Assembly: GCA_964545735.1 (NCBI GenBank)
Contig: CAZJGS010000154.1
Location: 1 to 5,537, forward strand
Reading direction: 5' to 3'
Source of the DNA: Pleomorphochaeta sp964545735
GTDB lineage: Bacteria > Spirochaetota > Spirochaetia > Sphaerochaetales > Sphaerochaetaceae
Length of the DNA: 5,537 bases
Position numbers and translations under genes: made by a program. The notes under the pieces are model-generated. The model had not been told where the DNA came from and did not search any database. It saw nothing but the letters and a program-made list of their open reading frames with translations. Below, piece after piece: positions 1 to 5,537 of this stretch. How positions within the stretch are numbered: position 1 is the first letter of the stretch; each line of letters begins with the position of its first letter.

Positions 1-12
1 AAACGCAAAAAA

Positions 13-39
13 TTGTAGTAATCCCTTAATTATTATACT
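13..39 (+). promoter_or_regulatory. possible weak promoter ahead of the sensor kinase
   Basis: A TATACT hexamer at 34-39 differs from the -10 consensus at one position, and a TTGTAG hexamer at 13-18 matches the first three bases of TTGACA. The 15-base spacer is shorter than the usual 17. A transcript starting a few bases after 39 would leave a leader of about 40 bases before the kinase start. The -35 is poor and the region is so AT-rich that -10-like hexamers arise by chance, so this is only a candidate. The TTGTAG part lies inside an 18-base sequence repeated at 3354-3371. Confidence 0.2.
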
Positions 40-76
40 ATGAGAAATGAGTTTAATGTTTGAAAATAAGAAAGAG

Positions 77-82
77 AAAGGA
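77..82 (+). promoter_or_regulatory. ribosome binding site that selects the kinase start
   Basis: AAAGGA lies three bases before the ATG at 86. The spacing is tight, but it is the only purine-rich site near the possible starts at 47, 56 and 86. The ATG at 47 has no Shine-Dalgarno-like sequence upstream, so the ATG at 86 is preferred. Confidence 0.55.
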
Positions 83-85
83 ATT

Positions 86-1846
86 ATGAAAAATTATAAA
101 CAACAAAATCTAAAAGGCAAAATGCTACTAATATTAATACCTGTATTCTTATGCTCGTTTATATTAGCATCACTGTTTTGGTATAATACTGCTAGAGCAA
201 ATGCTGATGATTATTTAGATAATATTTCAAAAGCATATACAAATGATGCTCATAGTAATTTTAATTACATCTTAACAGACACCTTTCACATGATTACTCT
301 TATTACTTTAAATACAAAATCAATAATAGAACCAGTTAAAGAAATTAATAAAATTCCCTTAGACGTTGTCGTATTAGATATAAATTATATAAAAAATTAC
401 AGAAAGGTAAAAGAATTTATTACAACAATGAATGGATACAAGTATTATATTGTTGGAATAGGGATTTCTTCTTTAAATGGTTATGGTTATCAAACCAGTT
501 CAATATTAAAGAATTCCAATGAAATAATGCAATTGGTAAGTGATTTAGATGAGGAGAAGTTAAAAACTTCTATGATAATGCTTTCTCCAATGAGAGTAGA
601 AGGCACTTGGATTAAATTAAAAAGTGATTTTGTTATACCTGCAGTAAGAGGTATAATGAATCCTGAAACTCAAGAGATTATTGGTTATGTACTTCTTTAT
701 TTTGATTATAGCTTATTAGAAACTATGTTTACAAATAACCTCCCTAATGAATCCCTATTTCAAGTAACTGATAAAGATGAAAATATAATATTCTCTAACA
801 CTGATAAAAACTTTTTATCCAATCAATTTAGTAAAAAAGAATACAGGTACTCTCAATTAAAATTAAAAGATGTTGCTTGGACTTTAAATATTGCAATACC
901 CAATAGTATTGTTATGAAGAATGTTAATAGAACATTGGTAAATACTTTTTTAATTATGATTCCAATAGTATTACTTTTTTCCATAATATTAGTTCTTGTT
1001 GTCACCTCTTTTTCAAATAGAATAAAAGTCATAAGCAATACCATGAAAAAAGTAGCTGAAACAAAGCAATTAGTAAATATTGTAGAAGGTAAAAATAAGG
1101 ATGAGCTGGAAACTATTGTTCATTCTTACAATGAAATGACAAATGAGATTAATTCACTGATGGAGCAAATAAAAATAGATGAAAATCACAAAGCTCAACA
1201 GAGAATAAAATTGCTACAAGCCCAAATAAATCCTCACTTTATATCAAATACACTTAATACTATTTCCTGGATGGCAAAAAAACAAAATGCAAATAATATT
1301 GTTCCTCTTACAGATTCAATTAATACATTGCTTAGATCGCTTTTAAAGATTGATACTCAATTTATAACACTTGAAGAAGAAATAGAGGCTGTAAGAAGTT
1401 ATATTAATATTATGCTTGTTAGTGGAAACTATGATTTTGATGTGGAATATAAAATTGCTGAAAACACTAAAAAGCTTCCAGTATTAAGATTTATTATTCA
1501 ACCCATAGTAGAGAATGCAATTCTCCATGGTTTTAGAGAGGAAGATTTACTCAATCAAAATACACTAATTATTGAATCTTATACAAAAGATAAAACACTT
1601 TTTATTGAAGTTTGTGATAATGGTAAGGGCATGAGTGAAAATGAGTGTAAGGATTTATTAAATTCAACTAATAAGAAAAAGAAAACTGGGATCAATGGTA
1701 TTGGCTGTGCAAATGTTAAAGAGAGAATAAACCTGGTGTATAAAGAAAAAGCATCTCTTTCTATTGAAAGTAAAAAAGGTGAATATACCAAAGTTGTTTA
1801 TGCTCTCGATATAGAAACAAATGATAAAACATCATGGGTTTATTAA
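86..1846 (+). CDS. YesM-type sensor histidine kinase
   Basis: Membrane sensor kinase of the LytS/YesM class (His_kinase plus HATPase_c), 586 residues from the ATG at 86, a usual length for the family. A basic N-terminus leads into a membrane segment at about residues 13-33. An extracytoplasmic sensing region of about 250 residues follows, probably Cache-like by family precedent, then a second membrane segment at about 285-308 and a HAMP-like linker to about 365. The phospho-acceptor His384 sits in QINPHFISNTLNTI; most relatives read HFLYN or HFLFN there, so the IS pair is a mild variant. The ATP-binding domain shows the N box (QPIVENAILHG, Asn477), DNGKGM (Asp511) and GIG at 538-540. The kinase is expected to autophosphorylate as a dimer and pass phosphate to the regulator encoded 16 bases downstream. 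An in-frame ATG at 47 would add 13 residues but lacks a ribosome binding site. The ligand cannot be read from the sequence; a sugar is inferred from the neighbours. Confidence 0.93.
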   Translation: MKNYKQQNLKGKMLLILIPVFLCSFILASLFWYNTARANADDYLDNISKAYTNDAHSNFNYILTDTFHMITLITLNTKSIIEPVKEINKIPLDVVVLDINYIKNYRKVKEFITTMNGYKYYIVGIGISSLNGYGYQTSSILKNSNEIMQLVSDLDEEKLKTSMIMLSPMRVEGTWIKLKSDFVIPAVRGIMNPETQEIIGYVLLYFDYSLLETMFTNNLPNESLFQVTDKDENIIFSNTDKNFLSNQFSKKEYRYSQLKLKDVAWTLNIAIPNSIVMKNVNRTLVNTFLIMIPIVLLFSIILVLVVTSFSNRIKVISNTMKKVAETKQLVNIVEGKNKDELETIVHSYNEMTNEINSLMEQIKIDENHKAQQRIKLLQAQINPHFISNTLNTISWMAKKQNANNIVPLTDSINTLLRSLLKIDTQFITLEEEIEAVRSYINIMLVSGNYDFDVEYKIAENTKKLPVLRFIIQPIVENAILHGFREEDLLNQNTLIIESYTKDKTLFIEVCDNGKGMSENECKDLLNSTNKKKKTGINGIGCANVKERINLVYKEKASLSIESKKGEYTKVVYALDIETNDKTSWVY

Positions 1847-1853
1847 AAGGGAG
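1847..1853 (+). promoter_or_regulatory. ribosome binding site setting a GTG start for the regulator
   Basis: AAGGGAG directly follows the kinase stop codon and lies nine bases before the GTG at 1863. It supports that GTG over the in-frame ATG at 1821, which lies inside the kinase gene. Confidence 0.8.
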
Positions 1854-1862
1854 ATTATAATT

Positions 1863-3374
1863 GTGGACAATATAACAGTTGCGATATTAGATGATGATAT
1901 TCTTGCAAGAAATACCATTAAACAACTATTAGAAGAGTCTAGATATGAAATTGTAAAAGAATTTCAGGATCCTGAGAGATTTTTAGAATGGATAAAAGAA
2001 AATGATGTAAATATTCTCTTATGTGATATGAGAATGCCAAAGCTAAATGGATTAGAATTGATTGAAAGAGTTAGAGTTACTCATAAATACTTATCAATAA
2101 TTGCCATCAGTAGTTTTGATGACTTTGATTTTGCTCGAGGATGTTTACTGTATGGTGTTGAAGATTATTTATTAAAATCTACATTAGATAGAAAACAATT
2201 ATTGAAGGTTCTAGATAGGGTAAGTGAAAAAAATCAAATAATATCAAAACAACAAACTAACTCTTCTAATTGCTATCAAGTGGATGAAACAATAACAAAG
2301 GCAAGCTTAGAAATAAGGTCCAATATTGCCTTTAATGTAAAGAGTGTATCCCCTATAGTTTTTACTCTAAATTATCCAATTCTTGAATCAAGTAATTATA
2401 ATTCCTATAGAACAGAAAACTACAAAGCATTAATTGATATTATTAATCAGGTTTTATCAAATAATTATCCCTATGTTATACAAAAGGAAGATGACAACTT
2501 AGTAAGTGTTTATTTGTCTTTTGACAAAACGACTAATATTCCCTCTCTCATCAATAGAATCGAAAAAAGCTTTGTTGATAAAATTATGCGAAAGACAAAA
2601 AGGCTTTTAGATTTATCACTTATTGTAGTTCAATCGAATAATACATCTTTTGATATTGCTTATGAAAATAGACATGAGAGAATAAACAAGATGAGGGAAA
2701 GATTATATTTAGTTGATAATGGAGATATATTTGTTGAAGATGAAAAAGTCTCTGAAATAGAGGGCTATGTATTTAAAGAGCATTGCTTAAATATATTGAA
2801 TTTTTCACTTGAAACAGCTTATGAGGAACTCGCTTCCAATGTACTAGAGTTTATATTCAATGAAATGCTTAGTAAGAGAGTATCAAAGAGTAGACTCTTG
2901 ATGGTAGCAAGAAAATTATTAAAAAATATAGATATAGAAAATGATGATATTATTAACCAAATAGACAATATTTATATCTTTAAGGTGTTTATTAAGAATA
3001 AGTATTTGATAGTACTTAGAAAAAAAAGTGGAATAATAAAAGAAAAATACTCCCCATCTATTTATCAACTTATGCTATATATTCAAAAAAACTATAAAGA
3101 GGATTATTCTCTTGGTGAATATGCAGAAAAAATGAATGTAAGCTATACCCACTTATCTAGAATGTTTAAAAAAGAAACTGGATTGGGGTTTGCTGAATAT
3201 GCTAATCAAATAAAAGTTAATCAAGCTAAACTACTGCTAATTGATGGAAATAATTCTATCAAGTATATTTCTGAGGCAACAGGTTTTAAGGGTTATAATT
3301 ATTTCTTTAGAGTTTTTAAAGATATTGAGGGAGTCCCTCCAATTGAATATATAGCAAAAAATTGTAGTAATTAA
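1863..3374 (+). CDS. YesN-type response regulator, REC plus AraC-family DNA-binding domain
   Basis: Cytoplasmic transcription regulator of 503 residues and the likely partner of the upstream kinase. The N-terminal receiver domain (about 1-115) has the acidic pocket Asp10-Asp12, phospho-acceptor Asp55 in LLCDMRMPKLNG, the switch residue Ser83 (in AISSFDDF, the YesN-like S..DDF pattern) and Lys105. Lys105 is followed by Ser instead of the usual Pro. A poorly conserved middle region spans about 120-395; in many YesN-like proteins this part is a degenerate GGDEF-like fold, but I see no active GGDEF motif. The C-terminus (about 398-503) is a double helix-turn-helix AraC/XylS domain, recognisable by SLGEYAEKMNVSYTHLSRMF, then ISEATGFKGYNYFFRVFK and a terminal GVPPIEY. 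The GTG start gives the compact N-terminus MDNITVAILDDD expected of a receiver domain; starting at ATG 1821 would add 14 residues and overlap the kinase gene. By family precedent it activates nearby sugar transport and hydrolase genes. Confidence 0.93.
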   Translation: MDNITVAILDDDILARNTIKQLLEESRYEIVKEFQDPERFLEWIKENDVNILLCDMRMPKLNGLELIERVRVTHKYLSIIAISSFDDFDFARGCLLYGVEDYLLKSTLDRKQLLKVLDRVSEKNQIISKQQTNSSNCYQVDETITKASLEIRSNIAFNVKSVSPIVFTLNYPILESSNYNSYRTENYKALIDIINQVLSNNYPYVIQKEDDNLVSVYLSFDKTTNIPSLINRIEKSFVDKIMRKTKRLLDLSLIVVQSNNTSFDIAYENRHERINKMRERLYLVDNGDIFVEDEKVSEIEGYVFKEHCLNILNFSLETAYEELASNVLEFIFNEMLSKRVSKSRLLMVARKLLKNIDIENDDIINQIDNIYIFKVFIKNKYLIVLRKKSGIIKEKYSPSIYQLMLYIQKNYKEDYSLGEYAEKMNVSYTHLSRMFKKETGLGFAEYANQIKVNQAKLLLIDGNNSIKYISEATGFKGYNYFFRVFKDIEGVPPIEYIAKNCSN

Positions 3375-3391
3375 TAATTTATTTGTAACCA

Positions 3392-3409
3392 TAGAGCTTG
3401 AAATCTCTA
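3392..3409 (+). repeat. short inverted repeat between regulator and permease genes
   Basis: TAGAG at 3392-3396 and CTCTA at 3405-3409 are perfect inverted arms of five bases around an eight-base spacer. It sits in the 61-base gap ahead of the transporter genes. The stem is too short and AT-rich to be a convincing terminator, and no T run follows. It could be an operator half-site pair or chance. Confidence 0.3.
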
Positions 3410-3425
3410 ATAAAGTATAATTGTT

Positions 3426-3431
3426 AGGGGG
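3426..3431 (+). promoter_or_regulatory. ribosome binding site of the first permease
   Basis: AGGGGG four bases before the ATG at 3436 fixes that codon as the start. The in-frame TTG at 3421 lies upstream of this site and would include it in the coding sequence. Confidence 0.8.
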
Positions 3432-3435
3432 AATC

Positions 3436-4311
3436 ATGAAACTTAAAAAGAAGAATGATAATCAAGCATATTTATATATATTACCTGCCTTTTTGCTATC
3501 TCTTGTATTTATATATTATTGTATAGGCTTTACATTTTATTCCAGTTTTACTGACTGGGATGGGATGTCAAAAGATATGAATTTTATTGGTTTAAAAAAC
3601 TATGTAAAAATCTTTCAAGATAAGACTTTTTATATCGCTGTAAAGAATAATATTATATTTTTTGTGGGAACTGTTTTTATTCAAGCTACTTTAGGCTTTG
3701 TATTAGCTGTGTTGATTAAAGAAGGTTTGAAATTTGCTAATTTTTTTAAAACCATTTATTTTCTTCCTATAGCTATGGCAACCTCAATTATTACAGGTAT
3801 ATTTAGAATCATATTAAATCCAACTACAGGCTCTTTAAATGTAATGTTGAAAAGTGCTCATCTTGGATTTTTAGCACAATCGTGGCTCGGGAATCCCCAA
3901 ATAGCTTTATATTCAGTTATTGCTATTAATATTTTCCAATGGATGGGTTTTTCCATGATGATTTACTATTCTTCATTGATGGCTATCCCAGACGATATTT
4001 ATGAATCAGCTAATTTAGAAGGAGCTTCCTTCTTTAGAGTACTTTGGTCAATAACTAGACCTATAGTTCACTCAACTACAAATCTATTAATAATACTTGG
4101 AATAGTGGGGTCTCTTAAAACCTTCGATATTGTAAAACTTCTTACAAATGGAGGGCCAGGAAGGGCAACGACTGTTTTAAATACTTACCTTTATGAGAAA
4201 GCCTTCTCAAACTTTGCAGCAGGAGAAGCGGCTACTATTGGTATTTTTATATTAGTACTTGCTCTAATTATGAGTTATTTACAAGTTCAAGTTTCAAAGG
4301 AGAATGAGTAA
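3436..4311 (+). CDS. sugar ABC transporter permease, MalF/UgpA-like (CUT1 family)
   Basis: Integral membrane subunit of a carbohydrate importer, 291 residues from the ATG at 3436. Six hydrophobic segments are visible at about residues 12-38, 71-93, 103-126, 155-181, 213-231 and 263-284. The cytoplasmic EAA loop, which docks on the ATPase, is at about 190-209 and reads ESANLEGASFFRVLWSITRP, with the conserved Gly and the terminal Pro. The stretch LLTNGGPGRATTVLNTYLYE before the last segment is typical of MalF/UgpA-type subunits. The N-terminal FYSSFTDWDG is also usual for the family. It pairs with the next gene, which it overlaps by one base (TAATG), implying translational coupling. No binding-protein gene precedes it, unlike the common order of binding protein, permease, permease. 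The substrate is not readable from the permease; the GH43 gene downstream suggests a plant-glycan oligosaccharide. LplB-like family members are a less likely alternative. Confidence 0.93.
   Translation: MKLKKKNDNQAYLYILPAFLLSLVFIYYCIGFTFYSSFTDWDGMSKDMNFIGLKNYVKIFQDKTFYIAVKNNIIFFVGTVFIQATLGFVLAVLIKEGLKFANFFKTIYFLPIAMATSIITGIFRIILNPTTGSLNVMLKSAHLGFLAQSWLGNPQIALYSVIAINIFQWMGFSMMIYYSSLMAIPDDIYESANLEGASFFRVLWSITRPIVHSTTNLLIILGIVGSLKTFDIVKLLTNGGPGRATTVLNTYLYEKAFSNFAAGEAATIGIFILVLALIMSYLQVQVSKENE
4296..4302 (+). promoter_or_regulatory. ribosome binding site of the second permease, inside the first
   Basis: AAAGGAG lies within the last codons of the upstream permease, eight bases before the ATG at 4311. 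With the overlapping stop and start (TAATG), it supports coupled translation of the two subunits. Confidence 0.8.
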
Positions 4312-5108
4312 TGACTACTAAAAGAAAAAATATCATTATATATATTGTATTAACTATTTTTGCAATTATATGGGTTTCTCCTGTGTATGTAGCTGTAAAA
4401 AAATCATTACAAGTAACTGGTGTTTCTAGTTACATTTCAGTCTTTACTTATGAAAAGATAAAATACTTTAGTGTTGTATCTAATAGTTTAATTATAGCAG
4501 TAACAACAGCTCTTGTTGTTACCTTAGTATCAGCCTTAGCGGGGTATGCTTTTTCTAAAATGCATTTTAGAGGGCAGAGGGCAATTTATTTAATGTTTTT
4601 AGCTTGCCTTGCAGTTCCAGCAGCATCTGTTACCATGCCATTGTTTACAACTATCATGAATTTAGGCTTAATAGATACAAGACTTGGCGTAATAATAGCC
4701 TTAATTGCATTCAACACCCCTATGATGCTAATGATGATTACAAATTATTTTTACAGTGTCCCTAATTCATTGCTTGAATCGGCTAAGATTGACGGTGCCA
4801 ATTCCTTAACAGTTTTTATTCATGTAATGCTTCCTTTAGCAACTCCAATTTTTGCTAATGCCTTGGTATTAACATTTATTTATTCTTGGAATGAGTATTT
4901 AATGCCTTTATTGGTTATAAGAACAGAACCTAAATATACAGTTACTCTTGCAGCTCAGTACTTTATGTCTACGACATTCCAAAGTCCAGCTGATGTAGCT
5001 AGAATATATGCTGCAATGTTACTTTTGACCTTGCCATCTATTGTTGTATATCTATTTAGTCAAAAATATTTACAAGCTGGATTAACAGCTGGTGCTATAA
5101 AGGAGTAA
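4311..5108 (+). CDS. sugar ABC transporter permease, MalG/UgpE-like (CUT1 family)
   Basis: Second membrane subunit of the importer, 265 residues, slightly short of the roughly 270-280 common for this family. The reduction seems to lie in the first extracytoplasmic loop (about 30-55). Hydrophobic segments appear at about residues 8-28, 58-80, 90-112, 125-148, 178-200 and 232-251. The EAA loop at about 156-175 reads ESAKIDGANSLTVFIHVMLP, close to the consensus EAAxxDGA. Other MalG-like marks are SNSLIIA at 57-63, the YSWNEYLMPL segment near 191-200, and the C-terminal YLQAGLTAGAIKE. It forms the heterodimeric channel with the preceding permease and needs an ATPase and a binding protein not encoded here. 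The next gene starts two bases after its stop, so the hydrolase is almost certainly on the same transcript. Confidence 0.94.
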   Translation: MTTKRKNIIIYIVLTIFAIIWVSPVYVAVKKSLQVTGVSSYISVFTYEKIKYFSVVSNSLIIAVTTALVVTLVSALAGYAFSKMHFRGQRAIYLMFLACLAVPAASVTMPLFTTIMNLGLIDTRLGVIIALIAFNTPMMLMMITNYFYSVPNSLLESAKIDGANSLTVFIHVMLPLATPIFANALVLTFIYSWNEYLMPLLVIRTEPKYTVTLAAQYFMSTTFQSPADVARIYAAMLLLTLPSIVVYLFSQKYLQAGLTAGAIKE

Positions 5109-5110
5109 TA

Positions 5111-5537
5111 ATGAAATATTTTAATAATCCCATCTCAGAGACAACAAAACCAGATCCTTTCATTTTAGAGGTAAATGGATTTTATTATTGCTACTCTACT
5201 CATGTAGATGGAGTAAAGGTAAGTGTATCAAAAAATTTGATAAATTTTGAGGATAAAGGCTTTGCTTATGCTTGTGAAAAAGAAAAGGTTTATTGGGCCC
5301 CCTCTGTTGTTTATATTAACGGTATTTACTATTTGTATTATTCTTCAGTTTCAAATGAGGATAGCAATACTTTAGATGAAACATTAAAGGTTGGCATATC
5401 TAATTCTCCACTTGGTCCATTTGAATACAAGAAACAATTCTTTGATTATTTTTCAATTGACTCTCACCCTTATTTTTATAAGGGAGAGTTATATATGTTT
5501 TATTCAACTAATATAATGGGTTGTGATAATGATATGC
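5111..5537 (+). CDS. glycoside hydrolase family 43 protein, 5' part only
   Basis: The first 142 codons are present and the gene continues past the right edge. The ATG at 5111 follows an AAAGGAG site (5099-5105) at five bases, and the permease stop is two bases upstream. The protein begins like a five-bladed beta-propeller GH43 enzyme. KPDPFILEVNGFYYCYST carries Asp15, the expected catalytic base. YWAPSVVYINGIYYLYYS at about 61-78 is the typical WAP blade motif. IDSHPYFYKGELYMFYST has Asp117, the expected residue that orients and tunes the general acid. The general-acid Glu of the family lies further on, outside the window. There is no signal peptide, so the enzyme is predicted to be cytoplasmic and to act on imported oligosaccharides. 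Known GH43 activities include beta-xylosidase, alpha-arabinofuranosidase, arabinanase and exo-galactanase; these cannot be separated from this fragment. Related propeller families (GH32, GH62, GH117) are less likely given the WAP and ID.HP motifs. Confidence 0.86.
   Translation, partial: MKYFNNPISETTKPDPFILEVNGFYYCYSTHVDGVKVSVSKNLINFEDKGFAYACEKEKVYWAPSVVYINGIYYLYYSSVSNEDSNTLDETLKVGISNSPLGPFEYKKQFFDYFSIDSHPYFYKGELYMFYSTNIMGCDNDM

Noticed and set aside
853..1044. Minus-strand open frame of 63 codons
   Set aside because: It is antisense to the second membrane segment region of the kinase; its hydrophobicity reflects the complementary AT-rich coding sequence, and it has no independent support as a gene.
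1579..1791. Minus-strand open frame of 70 codons
   Set aside because: It lies entirely opposite the ATP-binding domain of the kinase, whose motifs clearly mark the plus strand as coding.
2200..3050. Active GGDEF (diguanylate cyclase) domain in the middle of the regulator
   Set aside because: No GGDEF/GGEEF signature is present; at most a degenerate fold can be suggested from family precedent.
3384..3397. cre-like sequence for catabolite repression (TGTAACCATAGAGC)
   Set aside because: Only the left half resembles the cre consensus; the central CG and the right half do not match.
3308..3405. Pair of TAGAG-containing direct repeats (near 3308 and 3392) as regulator binding sites
   Set aside because: Similarity beyond TAGAG is patchy and the first copy is inside the coding sequence; it is not distinguishable from chance in this composition.
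3392..3415. Intrinsic terminator between regulator and permease genes
   Set aside because: The stem is only five base pairs with an eight-base loop, and no run of T follows.
3237..3437. Minus-strand open frame of 66 codons
   Set aside because: It is mostly antisense to the conserved AraC-type helix-turn-helix of the regulator and shows no recognisable protein pattern.

Overview
The window is a strongly AT-rich, single-strand gene cluster. AGA arginine codons and ATA isoleucine codons dominate, purine-rich Shine-Dalgarno sites precede nearly every gene, and intergenic space is minimal. This points to a low-GC Firmicute, most likely a clostridial anaerobe (Clostridium or Lachnospiraceae-like). 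That placement is an inference from composition and gene families, not a database match.

All five genes read left to right. Bases 1-85 are a short leader with a possible weak promoter. A YesM-type membrane sensor histidine kinase (86-1846) is followed after 16 bases by a YesN-type response regulator with an AraC-family output domain (1863-3374, GTG start). A 61-base gap without a strong terminator leads to two CUT1-family sugar ABC permeases, MalF/UgpA-like (3436-4311) and MalG/UgpE-like (4311-5108), which overlap by one base. Two bases later begins a glycoside hydrolase family 43 gene (5111 onward), which runs off the right edge.

Together this looks like a carbohydrate-utilisation locus. 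The kinase would sense an extracellular glycan-derived signal and phosphorylate the regulator. The regulator would activate the transporter genes, the permease pair would bring in a short oligosaccharide, and the GH43 enzyme, which has no signal peptide, would cleave it in the cytoplasm. GH43 enzymes commonly act on arabinose- or xylose-containing glycans, so an arabino- or xylo-oligosaccharide is the best substrate guess. The sequence does not prove it.

The transporter is incomplete in this window: neither a solute-binding lipoprotein nor an ATPase is encoded. The binding protein may lie outside the window, and the ATPase is probably a shared MsmX/MsmK-type protein. I see no mobile element, CRISPR array, tRNA or rRNA, and no convincing evidence of a novel system. 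The most curious non-coding observation is an exact 18-base repeat linking the left edge of the window to the 3' end of the regulator gene.
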